Below, in pieces: positions 26,001 to 36,925 of a DNA stretch of 64,000 nt. The position numbers and the translations under genes were made by a program. The notes under the pieces were generated by a model, which saw only the letters and a program-made list of their open reading frames with translations, searched no databases and was not told the origin of the DNA. Origin of the DNA: Nepenthes gracilis (lineage: Eukaryota; Streptophyta; Magnoliopsida; Caryophyllales; Nepenthaceae); contig BSYO01000025.1 of NCBI GenBank assembly GCA_033239525.1, forward strand, positions 13,488,001 through 13,552,000, read 5' to 3'. Every line of letters begins with the position of its first letter. The stretch's first letter is position 1.

Positions 26001-27196
26001 TGATATCATAATAAAATATGGCAGGTACGCCGCCACCCTTACTTTTCGGGTTTTTGTTATGATCCTTTTAATGGGTTTTTTCTTATATTCATCAAATGAT
26101 CAGAATTAAAAATTAAAAAATAAACAATAAATATTGAATAGTTATTTAAATTATTTGATATAATTTTTATTATTTTTTTTAACTCCTAATACTGATTGTT
26201 GGGTAGATACAAGATCCAGCCTACTAAAAGGCCCTTGACAACATAAATGACCTTTTTTGATAATAGAAATCAATTCACATTTTCCGGTATTGCATCTTTT
26301 TTCCTCTAGTGTGAAGGGTGGCACCATGGAACAAAAATTGTCAACTGGTAAATTGGTGCTGGGTTCTTCGGTATCGATATTTTTTAATACTGTGATAAAG
26401 CTTTGATTGAGAATCCTGGAAAATGGCCTAGCAATGATATGTTTCCATATGGTGCTATAGAACAAAATATTGCTCGATATATAAAATATCAATGTATCTA
26501 TATCAGTATTCAGCCTTTGGATAATAATAATTTCTGATACTGTGATAAAATTGTGATTAAGCTACTTGAAAAGTGTCCTAATAGTAATGTCTCCATGTGG
26601 CATCATGGAACGAAATATTTGCTTGTATGTAAAATATTGACAAATTAATATTAATATCTCACCACTAAATAACAATAGTGGTTGATTCCGTGATAAAATC
26701 ACAATTAAGAATTTTGGGAAGTGGCCTAAAAGTAATGTCTTCCTGTGGCAACATAGATCAATATGTAAAATAATAATTGATGTATATCAATAACAGATCA
26801 TTTGATATTAATATTCTTCAATATTATGATAAAATTTTGATATATTATTATATTTGCAATATATTTTAATATATTTATTCGATATGGGATATTTATTTTC
26901 TCTAAATTAAAATAAAATAATATTTATTTTTTGTTATTTTTTCCATAATACGTATTTTTTTTTTTTTTTTTACCATATTTCATCTCTATGTTGTCGTTGT
27001 CGAGCAGGGAATGGATGACCAAGTTGTGCCGCCATCAATGGCCGAGTACATTAGCCGGATTCTCCCAGGGGCCATTTTACACTGGCTCGAGAACGACGGC
27101 CATTTCTCGTATTTCTTCTTCTGCGACGAGTGCCACAGAGAGATACTTCTCACTCTTTTTGGAAATCCAAAAGGTCCGTTGGACAGCCATCAATGA
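20093..27196 (+). CDS. Membrane-anchored alpha/beta-hydrolase family protein
   Basis: Six exons (20093-20510, 21752-21943, 22748-22987, 23970-24187, 25138-25392, 27008-27196) join in phase to give 503 residues. Residues 1-120 are polar and may be cytosolic. Residues 126-143 (WPVILFVFILALAALNV) are a likely membrane anchor. The hydrolase fold follows: LPDGRQMAYRVQG, VAYDLPGFGESNP, a nucleophile elbow LGYSSAAMHAW with Ser265, the acid in GMDDQVVPP (Asp444) and His473 in LENDGHFSYFF. The elbow is GYSSA rather than GXSXG. The family is an uncharacterised plant alpha/beta-hydrolase group, and the substrate is unknown. All splice sites are GT-AG. I chose ATG 20093 because upstream in-frame codons lead only to a GTG. 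Introns 3 to 5 hold repeats. Confidence 0.92.
22430..22665. repeat. ATATCGG-type MITE copy in hydrolase intron 2
   Basis: It is rich in GATATATCGG/ATATCACTGATATG words and ends GGATATTTTCATCCATG, the inverted form of the ATGGATGAAAATATC ends seen in other copies. Confidence 0.65.
23020..23385 (+). repeat. About 215-bp tandem duplication in hydrolase intron 3
   Basis: The block containing AAGAGTTTCTTAAACTC and CTAGGGTTATCCTATTTTC at 23031-23160 recurs at 23238-23380 with substitutions. It is intronic. Confidence 0.75.
24600..25090. repeat. ATATCGG-type MITE copy or copies in hydrolase intron 4
   Basis: A copy starts TTTATGGATGAAAATATCG at about 24805 and continues through AATACGCATCGATATTGAAT and ACATATCGGCCTATATATCG. 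An older partial copy precedes it. Confidence 0.65.
25385..26700 (+). repeat. About 632-bp tandem duplication copying the exon 5 donor site
   Basis: Copy A starts at the last bases of exon 5, ATATGGCAGGTACGCC (GT at 25393), and copy B starts with the same words 632 bases on (GT at 26025). Both contain GGGTTTTTGTTATGA, AGATACAAGATCCAGCC and GGCACCATGGAACAAAAATT. The true exon 5 ends at 25392. Copy B therefore carries a second, apparently intact 5' splice site with no matching exon body. Confidence 0.85.
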
Positions 27197-28302
27197 TACC
27201 AACACACAACAAAGAAGTAACTCATGCTGATTCCTCAGCAGCGTTGATGAACCATTTTCCAAATCACCTCAATCGATCGTTATTACCTGTTATGCTTGTG
27301 CTGGAAATGCCAAAAGGATGGAAAATTTCAGGCTTAATTATGTGATTGAAAGGAAAATCCTTCGTGTCTTGTATCTTTTGCCCTAATTTCTGCACCTTTC
27401 TTGAGCGAGTGCGAGTCCGAGTGCAAGTGCGCGATCCTCAGCGGCGATGGTTTTCTGCGATTTCTCGATAATCAGGCAAGTAGCCTACCGATTTCCGGCT
27501 TTCCTTGGTTATGAATTCGTTCATTAGAGTCCTCTCGTGACGCAGTATGGATATGGCTCACGAAAGAAGCGAACATTCATCATCTTGATCTTTCTTGATC
27601 TTCTTTGTACCTGGGTAGTTCGCCACCATCACCTTTCCATGTGCTTCCTTGATCTCCTCCTCCAATGTACTCTCCCTGTCAAAATAATTTCACAAAATGG
27701 ACGAAAATATCAATCATGGCCATAATATTAAATACTATATCAAATATAATCCAAAAAAAAATTTTAAAAATTACAAAATATTAAAAAATATCAAACGATA
27801 TATAAATCAAATATTAAACACATTAATTAATATTTTAAATTTTAATATATATATTATGATATATTATTAATATAATTATATATTATGATTTTAAAAAATA
27901 TTAATATTTTTACTTATTGTCCGACAGTTGTATTTTCTCTCTCATTCATTAGATAATAATTTAAAGATGAATATTTTATTATATAAATATATTTTAAATA
28001 ATAATTTTTAAAATTTAAATATTGTTCATTAAATATTTTGTCCAAATATCTAATATTTAAATATTTAGACTATTTTTATTGATTCAACTATTTTTAATTA
28101 AAATTATTTATTATTTAAGTGCCTTTTAAATAAATTTATCAACATTTATTTTTTAAAACAATATTTATCTGATAAATTATAATTATTTTAAAAATATTTT
28201 TAAATAATACAATATTTATTTATCTATTAATTCTTGTATAATGGATTGATTTGACATTAATTTTGTTATATATATATATAATAATGCAGTGGATAACACG
28301 AA
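27197..28302. other. Spacer downstream of the hydrolase gene
   Basis: 27197-27400 is probably 3' untranslated sequence. 27380-27690 is GC-richer and may hold exon relics: a plus-strand ATGGTTTTCTGCGATTTCTC ending in AG|GCAAGT (27448-27482), and a minus-strand frame with LEEEIKEAHGKVMVANYPG. From 27720 it is A/T-rich with nothing recognisable. Confidence 0.4.
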
Positions 28303-28374
28303 GGGCATTTGGTCTAGTGGTATGATTCTCGCTTAGGGTGCGAGAGGTCCCGAGTTCAATTCTCGGAATGCCCC
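28303..28374 (+). tRNA. tRNA-Pro (anticodon AGG)
   Basis: The cloverleaf folds by eye. The acceptor stem pairs GGGCATT with AATGCCC, the D arm is GGTCTAGTGGTATGA, the anticodon stem CTCGC/GCGAG encloses TTAGGGT (anticodon AGG at 28335-28337), and the T arm is CCGAGTTCAATTCTCGG. It has no intron. The internal A and B box promoters are present. It is 72 nucleotides long without the CCA tail. Confidence 0.97.
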
Positions 28375-28415
28375 ACGGGGGTGCACATTACCAAATAATG
28401 TGCACCTCCGTTTTT
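28375..28415 (+). terminator. 16-bp hairpin plus T run after the tRNA
   Basis: One base after the acceptor stem, ACGGGGGTGCACATTA (28375-28390) pairs with TAATGTGCACCTCCGT (28396-28411) around the loop CCAAA, with a single G-T wobble. A run of five T (28411-28415) follows. The T run is the expected Pol III stop. The long stem is not needed for that, so the primary transcript should end in a stable hairpin. Confidence 0.85.
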
Positions 28416-28429
28416 GATATAGCGCGCTG

Positions 28430-28960
28430 GGCCACTTGGGCTTTGAATCGGTGAGGAGAGGAATGGGCTCTGGCAGCAAGAGATTGTGGGCTCCAATCAT
28501 TCGTCAAAGCCCAAATCAATTTCTCATTTATATTCCTTTGTTTTTAAATATATGTATATATAAAAAATAAGATTTATTATTTTTATTTTTTTATTCTAAT
28601 GACATATATAAAAAAATAAATTGTAAATAATACAGAGGAATGGGCTTTGAACCGGTGAGGAATGGGCTCCGGTAGCAAGAGATTGTGGGCTCCAATCACT
28701 CGTCAAGCCCAAATCAATTTCTCATTTATATTCCTTTTTAAAAATATACATATATATATCAAAAATAAGATTTATTATTTTTATTTTTTTATTCTAATGA
28801 CATATATAAAAAAATAAATTATAAAGGAATGGGCTTTGAATAGAATGGGTGTATGATTGTGGGCTCCAATCAGTCAAGCCCTTTCATTTATATTCCGCAG
28901 GAAAGCAAAATAACATTTATTTTTTTATTTTTTATTTGACTTATATAAGAAAATAAATTC
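28430..28960. repeat. Three-copy tandem repeat, about 185-200 bp
   Basis: The phrases GAGGAATGGGCTC, GAGATTGTGGGCTCCAATCA and AAATCAATTTCTCATTTATA, followed by an A/T tail, recur at about 28455, 28655 and 28826. The third copy is partly deleted. Each unit has several TGGGCT site II-like words. Confidence 0.85.
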
Positions 28961-29432
28961 CAAAAATTGCTAATCTGACGGCTCATAATTTAATTTTTGC
29001 AAATAAATTTTTTAAAAAATGGCAATAATTTTTACATTATTTCATAATAGGCATATTTTGATATTTAGTTATTTTTAAAAAATAAAAGAAATTAGTTTAT
29101 ATTTTTTTCTTAAAAAATTAGTGTGGATTATTTAACCTCACCCGGTGCTGAAAAAACTCTTATACAGATTTTAGGTTATAAATGGATGAGATAAATAACA
29201 TCAATTAAAATATTTTGAACCTCAAATCCTAAATAATATACAAATAATATCAATAAATTCTTAAAAACACAAAATTAAAAATAAACGTCAGATTTATAAT
29301 TTTTCCTATCAAAATTTATAACTTTTTTTTTATAAAATACAATAAATGTTAATAAAAATTCACATGAAAATATTAATAATCAGATAATATTTTACCCCCC
29401 CCCAAAAAAAAAAAAAAAAATCTCCATCCGAC
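28961..29432. other. AT-rich spacer
   Basis: A/T-rich sequence with a C9-A18 homopolymer junction near 29396-29419. No gene is seen. Confidence 0.6.
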
Positions 29433-29679
29433 CAATTTTACGGATTGAGGGGGCGTCCTTCTCCTCTGTGAAGGACCGTCCTTCTTTTAATCTGGACCGT
29501 CGGATGTAAAATCTGACGGTTATGTGTTTTGAATGATTAAATTTAAAATTGAACGGCCCATGTTATATTATCCATTCAAAACGTGTGGGCTGTCGGATTT
29601 TACATCCGATGGTTCAGATGAGGAGAATAACGGTCCTTCTCCACAAGGGAGAAGGATGCCCCTCGGATCCCAATTTTAC
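29433..29679. mobile_element. Mutator-type MITE with 9-bp target duplication
   Basis: The flanks CAATTTTAC (29433-29441) and CAATTTTAC (29671-29679) form a 9-bp direct repeat, the size made by Mutator-like transposases. Between them, arms of about 100 bases are inverted copies: GTCCTTCTCCTCTGTG and CGTCGGATGTAAAATCTGAC on the left answer CACAAGGGAGAAGGAT and GTCGGATTTTACATCCGA on the right. The ends read GGATTGAGGGGG and CCCCTCGGATCC. There is no coding sequence, so it depends on a transposase elsewhere. Confidence 0.88.
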
Positions 29680-29769
29680 AAAGAAAATGAAAATTAAAAC
29701 CAAAAAAAAAAAAAATTCCAGCCAGTAAATTTCCGAGAGCATTTGTTATCACTAATGGAAATTTAAGCC

Positions 29770-32700
29770 TCACAAATCATCAGGCCGTAGATCCCATCTT
29801 CTCTTGTGCTTTCCCTTCCTGTTATCTGCCCGGCAACCGCTTACCGGATACGGCGTGAGCAGAACAAAGGCATCATCACCGCCGTCACTGCTCATCCAAC
29901 CAAGGCAGCGCCTTCGCCTTTGGGCTGAGCAGCCATGATCCTGACGGTGGTGTTCTTCAGGAGGAGGTGGCAGCAACGGCACTGAAAAGCAGGAATACAT
30001 GAAATACGGTTGCTTATGCTTAGATCGGAACGTAGCCAAAACTTGGCCTTCTCGGGGGCCCTCAACCGCAGCCAAAGCAGCCAATCAATGGGCAATAAAC
30101 ATATACAATGCGTTTGGCGTTTAGGTGATGTTTGAGAATTATAAACCACCACTTTGACTGACAGAAGGCAAAGAATAGAGGTGGAGGAGCCGTTGGTGCG
30201 ACTGCTCGCAGGTGGCGACAAATGGTCGGGGTTCAGGCTGCCGCATAGGGGCATGGACGGTCGCAGACACTTGGGAGATGACTTATGATAAAGTGTCTAA
30301 ACAAGTCTTACAATGATTTTCAGGGGAAAGAAAACCATGAAAGGGATTAAAGATAATATCCTATTGCTTTAGTTACGAAGAATCAATTACACAAACAAAG
30401 CCACAATCCAAGCATGAATCCATAATATAAAGAAGTCTCAATTTCAGAATCTTTTGCTATGTAGTTTCTTAGGAAATGAGGTCATAGGCATGTAGTTTTA
30501 AAGGACCTAGTGATAAACCAAAAGAGTGATGCTGGGGGACCCGTTTGAATCATTATCTGCGATGCAGCATCTTATTTATTCATTTATTTATATTAATAAC
30601 CTCATATAAAAACAGATATATAGATAGGCACTGCCACTCTTTGACTAACTCAAGGCTCAATGGGCCTACTCATGAAACCCATCAAAATGATATGATACAT
30701 AGGGAACATAAAGAAATATAGGTTGATACCAGGATTGGAACTTGCCATACAAGTTACCAGTTTCATAAAGGATCATGGTACGAGAGTTAGAGTTACAGAT
30801 TAGATGAGCTGGGCAGAATCGCGTTTGGTTATGTTTAGACTTGGTTCTTTTAATTTTATGAACAAGCTTGAGGTGAGCTTTATTTTCTTAAGTGCTGAAG
30901 CTTCCACGTTCACCTAAATGCTAAGATCAAAAGTATAGTAGATAGATGAGGAAGGTTTTATCAAATGATTTAAATAATAATTTAATTTTTATAATTCATT
31001 TACCTAACTTCGGAGGATGGATACAGAACCTCTACACTGAAAGGACCATACTAACTTTCTATTTTCTAGGCTCGAGTTCGGCATATTAAAGATAGATAGA
31101 CTCATGGATTGGTTTGTCTATGCATAAACAAGCCAAGCTTAAACTCGAGCTTAGGTTTGGTTCTTTTATACAAAAACGAGTCAAGATGCATAAAATCGGG
31201 CAGAAGCTTGTTTATTAGACTATACTAATAAAACAAGCCAAAATCAAGCATTTAAATAAGTCTATTATTAATAAGGCCTTAAACAAGTTCATACATAAGC
31301 TTATAAATAATATATTATTAGCCATACATTGAATTATCCACGAGCCTACAAACGAGTTTTCTCAAAAGCCTATTCATGAGCTTTCAAACAAGACCCAATC
31401 CAACTGTTTATGAACCTAAATGAATCAAGCCTAGGCAAGCTTAAGCTTGGCTTGTTTATCTAACGGGTTTCATTAGGTTTGGGTGTCGCACATTTTTTTT
31501 GAAAATAAACAAGCTCAAATGAGCCTTCACCGAGTGGAGCCTCATAACTTTTTACGGATGGATTGGCTAGCTTGAAACCCTAGTTCATAGATAAGTTCAT
31601 TGATCCAGACGTCTAAGTTTCTAAAGCCATATTCCTCATCTAATAGAAAAGAGTTTATAAAGCCAAATTACTTAAAAACAGAAAGATGCTTCAAGCAAAG
31701 GAGAGGGAATAAAGGCCAATTACCTGCTCCCAGATTTGCAAATTCAGCATCCTGGTTCGAGAACACCTGGTCGACGCTCGAGGGCCCTGCCTGCTCACTG
31801 ACACCTTCTTCAACGGTCATTCTTCCTTGTGAACAATCATTCTCCAAAAGAAGAGAGTTTTAGTAATTAGCATTCAAATTATGCAAGTTCAAATAGCATC
31901 TATTATGGAAGAACTAGGTGTGATATTTTCAGATACAATCCCTTAAAAAGATTCAAACTCGATTAGAAGTTACCAAGAAAAATCCCAAACTCAGCACACA
32001 GCGACCTATGTAATCCCAAGTTGACGGGTGTTACTGCTTTTAAACTTTATTGATGCAGTGTGCGGTGGTTACAAGAACATTATGGACATTAGCAATCTTC
32101 AAGTTTCATTTCCAAACTCATTAGTCTTAGTGAGAAGACCTGATTGAAATTGGGTAATCTAATTGACCCAAAAATTTATGGAGTAATATATATCAGTATT
32201 AGGGATCGGAACAATAAAAAAAAAATATGCTTGATTATTTTTTAAGTTGGGCACAATCATGAATCAAAGTGACCAGTTCAGCCTAGCCAGGTATGGAATT
32301 TTTTTTTTTTTTTACAGATATTTTATATTTTGAATAAATGCTAAGTTTAAAAAATTATTTAAACAAATTATATTTTTATATAATTAATATCTTTTTCTGT
32401 ATAAAGATTTTTCATTTGAATATACTTAAGTAATATTTTAGTCTAAATATTATAAATTTAAAACATTTTATATTTTAGGTATTTTTTTATGTAAATATAA
32501 ATTTTTAAACAAAAATATTTAAAAATAAAAAATATTTATAAATCGGCATGAACAGTTCCAATATGAATTATGGAGGGAGGTTTTGGTTTTCTTTGCAGCA
32601 TAGTTTATCAATCATAAATTTTTATCTAAACCTGACTTATATTCAGTTCGAACTCAATTTCAATCAAGTTTATTCAAAATTTAAAAAAGGGCTTTAGGTT

Positions 32701-35700
32701 GCTAAATGGACATCAGCCCCCTCCAAAATAGAGTGTTTTTAGTATCCAACGGTAATGATTTGTCCCCCTCATACTTCTAATGATAATAATTTTATCCTAG
32801 TAATTTGGGTGACAAGGATTATAAAATATTAAACATATTGGATCTATAATATAATAATAGTCATCCAAGTCATAAAGATAAAATTTGTACCGTTTGGAAT
32901 ATGAGAAAGGACTCTAATATAGGAAAATTTTATCAACTCTTTTGATCAGATCTATTAAAAACCTTAAAAAAGGGCTTTAGGTCACTAAATCGACATGAAC
33001 CTCCCTCCAAAAAAGAGTATTGTTAGGATCCTCTAATTTTTTATCCCTCATGTATTTCCAATAATGATGATTTTACCCTGATAATTTGGTCAACAAGAAT
33101 TATAACATATTAAACATATTAGATCTGTCTAATAATTATAATCATTCAAATTGTTAGAATAAAATTCGTATCGTTTAGAGTATGAAGAGGGGCTCTAATA
33201 TAGGTGGGTTCTATTAGCTCTCTAAAAGAAGACCTTTTCTAGGCCTAGAAAGGGAATTCTACTTATAGATAGTATAAGGCCTAAATAAACCAAGTATTTT
33301 GAAAATTACGAAACCTTTAGAAAGCTATAAGAACAGGGGCAGTTATCCTGATTATAGATGCCATTTTTAAAATTCAGTAAACACTAACCATGCTTGCAAG
33401 GATTTAGGCGGTTTCATAATAAAGCACATAACTACAATTTCCATATCATGAACAATCAGTCCTTCAAAAAGTTGCAATGGAAAATGCAGATAAAATCTTG
33501 GGTTACAGATTTTTTTTTTCTTTTTTTATTCTTACTAAATGTTAAAGTTAATACAACAATAACAGAACCTTGCGTCCCTCAAAGTGAGATTTAACGGTGA
33601 TAAATTACAAAAAGGCTAAACTTATTCAACAGAATATCCATGATTGAAGCTGAAGAACAATGTCCAGAAAATCATTTATAACCACTACTACTACATCAAT
33701 TCCATATCAGCAAAATTTGTTTGGAGATTTTCTAAATGGAAGAATCAATTTCATGAAGCTCCAGTCTACAATGGTTTTTCGGCTCTTCATTTTCCCTTGT
33801 TTAATCTAATCCAAGGAAAATTTTTAGGAAAAGCAGTTTTTTTTGGTTTAAAAAATATAATGAGAATAAAATAAAAATAAAAGGAGTATCACTTTTCTTA
33901 TTATAAATGTATTAATACACATTTTTCATCATATTTTTCCTAGTAATTTTTCATGCAAATTTAATATGGAAAATTATTTTCCTTCCATCTGTTTCCCTTT
34001 CTGTCAAGCTTTTCTAGATTCAAATAAAAAATATTTATATTTGAGAAAAATAATTTTATTTTATTTTTTTAATATTTTATTTCCTTTATACTTTCTCATA
34101 ACCAAGCAACACTCTTAAAAGGTGGAAAACCAAGTTTCCTCATTTCAAAATGGAAGCAAAATTTTCACCACAATCTCTACTACACAATCCTCCTCCATAT
34201 TGGCAGCCCCCAAAACACTCAAAGCATCCTTGCCTACCACCCAATAGCTAACAAACATAACCAAACTGTTAGGAATATCTTATATTAGTATATTTTATAA
34301 CTAGAAAAATAGGTAATCTAAAGGGTTCTCAAGCATTAAGAAAAACTAGTGCACTGTAATCATATGAAGACTAGCATCCATTATTTTCATGCTTGATGCA
34401 CGCCTCTCAAGCATATGAGTATATTATGTCCAAAACACCAGTGCTTGATGCACACTTGTTAAGTGCATGACAGCATTATGTCCAAAATGCTTGGGCCTAA
34501 TGCATGTTCGTATAGCGCATAAGTGAATTTTGTTCAAAGCATCCATGCCAGATAAGTGCCTGGGTCATGCATGAGCACGGTTGGTTTAGTATGCCCACAC
34601 CAAATAGGCGCTTCTATCACACATGAGCGCCATTGGTCCAAAATGCCCGTGCCTGATGGTCGCTCATGCAGTGCTCGTGCGTTGCCATGCACATACTTTC
34701 ACACCTAAGGCGCATCTGTGCAGCACATGAGCACTGGGCCACTACCTTTTTTTTAGATAGGAGATTTTTAACCTATTTCTAACTTACCCTATAAGTATCG
34801 CCCTTCTTTTCACAAAAGATATACAGAAAATTGGCTACAATCCCTTCTTCTCCTATTGTTTAAAGTAGAAGGAGATTTATTGATGGAGAAAACCTAACTA
34901 TTCTCTTGAAATAAATTTGTCAAGGTTTTCTTTTCCAACCTTTTCCACCATTATTCATACATTTATTTCAACCTGCAAACCTTCAATGTGACATTGGTGG
35001 CGTGGACATTGGATTACAATAATGTGTAGAGATTCACTAGCAAGTAAAACAAGTCAAATAAAAAGACCAAAAACTATCCGATTCCGCGTTATAAATAACT
35101 CCGAAGAGTTCCTTAATAGGAATCACAAGTCGAAAGTAAGTCAGTTAAAATTTAGTATGCTTGTACAACTCAAACTTTAAGTTAAATTTCATATTACATT
35201 GTTTTCACTAGCTAGACAAACCCAGAGGGTTTCACTCGAAAGCAAATTAGTTTTTGATATTTTTCTTTATCACCAAAATCTATACGTTATATTTCATTAT
35301 CATCACCCGGGCTAAGCTCTTTCAATATTGTTCGAATATGGATTTGGATCGCCACCTATGATGGGTCAAGCTGACCCAAAGAGAATGAGTGATAAAGATT
35401 ATGCTAGATACTTCCACCACCCATTCTCTATATAAACACATGCTGGAGAGCATTTGTGGGTGGACCATTGCAAGAGTTGGAAAATTTTGAGAATTTGTAA
35501 ATTTGTTATCACATTCTTCAAGCCTTGTCACCTGGGTTGTGATACGGGAGTGCTTTCTATTGCTGATCACAATTCAGATTACGAGAGTTCCTTCGTACGA
35601 TAATAATATGGTCGGTGATTCAGCCACAATCTTGCGGTATTTTCACAAAATTGTAAGTAAATTTCATGTTATAATTACTATTGATATATATCGATATTAG

Positions 35701-36925
35701 GCCCTCTAATACTAATATCTTCCAATACTACAAAACAATCACGATATGTTTTTGTATCAATAAAATATTAATTGATACACCCAAGATTTTACTATATATT
35801 AGCTAATATTTGCCCCAAGGTTCCAATTTGCAAAAAAATAATATATGATACAAAAGATACCAATTTGGCTACAATTGAAATTGATACCCATACCGATATT
35901 TTGATCCATAGCACTGATGTTATCAATTGTACCAGACACGATCAAACTTCCAAACATCCAAACAAAATTCAATCATGAATATATTAAAAGTTCCAATCAT
36001 ACCCTAATGCTCTACTCAATAGCCATAGCAAAAACAGAGGGCACTAAGTAGTAGGAAAGAAGTTCACCTTCAATAATGGTTTAATGCATCCACATTCGTT
36101 TTTCTCTTGCTCCTCTAGAAGCATCTCAAGCAAGATGTTGTATGACCCATCTTCTATGAAGCTCCATGCTTCATCTCCACCATACACCTATGAAGTACAA
36201 AATCAAAAAGCCATTAACATAATACAGCCATAATATAATACCTTCAACAGAACACAGAGTTATAAACTGATATATTCAAGAAGAGAAGAATAGCTTCAAA
36301 TACAAAATCAAATTAAATCCGGTAGCATTATAAAGTCATAATATAGTAACTGATATTCACAAAAACAGAAGAATAATACCTTCAAACACCACATCAAAGG
36401 AAATCCATTAATATATTAGAGGTATAATTCAACATCTTTGCAAAAATACAGAGAAATAAAACCGTTATGCACCAATCGAAGTAAACCCATTAGGATGACA
36501 GAGTCACCATACAATATATTCATAGGAACGCGGAGAAATTATACTTCAAAAACAAACTCGAAGGAAACCACAATCACAAAAATAGAGAGAAATAACACCT
36601 CAAAATTCCACATAGAATGAAATCCATTAGCACAATAACACAATATATACACGCAAACAGAGAGAGAGAGGGGGTTATACCTTCAACAGCTCTTTCACCT
36701 TTTTATGAATAACAACGGGAGAAAATCCCATTGGAGTGAAATGATCGATTGCTGCGTGCAAACGATGCAGACCCACCTACACATTTTTGAGATAGAAATC
36801 AGCTGCCACCAAAATTCAGACAAACTATGAAGAAAGAGAGGAAGATGGGGAAAAAAAAGTTGTACGGAAAATACGACCGCCTTTCTGGTCGTCGTTCGTT
36901 TCTTGCGTGTTCTTTTTGGCGCCAT
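29770..36925 (-). CDS. WIYLD-domain protein
   Basis: Exons on the minus strand are 36925 to about 36866 or 36875, 36776-36681, 36187-36068, 31841-31724, 30269 to about 30150, and 29981-29770, for roughly 245 residues. It opens MAPKRTRKKRTTTRKA, a basic and probably nuclear-targeting start. Exons 2 and 3 form a WIYLD domain: VGLHRLHAAIDHFTPMGF, then VVIHKKVKELLK|VYGGDEAW and SFIEDGSYNILLEMLLEEQE. WIYLD is otherwise known at the N-terminus of SUVR histone methyltransferases. No SET or Pre-SET domain follows. The C-terminus has QRRRRCLGWMSSDGGDDAFV and ends HKRRWDLRPDDL. The exon 1 and exon 5 donors are uncertain. Phases otherwise agree. Function is unknown. A chromatin role is inference from the domain. 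Confidence 0.8.
32689..33240. repeat. About 275-bp tandem duplication in WIYLD gene intron
   Basis: Two adjacent copies both begin AAAAAAGGGCTTTAGGT (about 32682 and 32964) and share ATATTAAACATATT, GATAAAATTTGTACCGTTT/GAATAAAATTCGTATCGTTT and CTCTAATATAGG. They are clearly diverged. Confidence 0.8.
34267..34977. mobile_element. Candidate solo LTR with internal tandem repeats
   Basis: It starts TGTTAGGAATATCTTATATT and ends near TTTATTTCAACCTGCA. It contains TTACCCTATAAGTATCGCCC, a possible TATA region, followed by AGAAAACCTAACTATTCTC. CAAAC occurs at 34262-34266 and 34976-34980, but that would put the right end at G, not CA, so the target duplication is doubtful. It lies in an intron of the WIYLD gene. 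Confidence 0.45.
34385..34735. repeat. Degenerate approximately 55-60-bp repeat (GCTTGATGCACGC...)
   Basis: The phrase TGTCCAAAATGC, CTTGATGCAC and a GCGC/GCAT-type end recur about six times. Similar GCTCAAGCACAC phrases occur at 62620-62800. Confidence 0.65.
35680..35910. repeat. ATATCGG-type dispersed repeat copy
   Basis: Words such as TGATATATATCGATATTAGG, CACGATATG and ATTTTGATCCATAGC match the family in other introns. Confidence 0.55.
36190..36680 (-). repeat. Degenerate repeats copying the exon 2 donor region
   Basis: The plus-strand phrase ATACCTTCAA(A/C), which on the minus strand is TTGAAGGTAT (the exon 2 donor), recurs near 36238, 36376, 36541 and 36598 as well as at the real site 36677-36687. 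It sits among repeated AACAGAGAGAAATAA and GGAAATCCATTA words. Spacing is irregular (about 57 to 162 bases). Confidence 0.6.

Noticed and set aside
28430..28960. CRISPR-like spaced repeats
   Set aside because: The units are about 190 bases with diverged tails, in a plant nuclear sequence. They are tandem repeats, not a CRISPR array.
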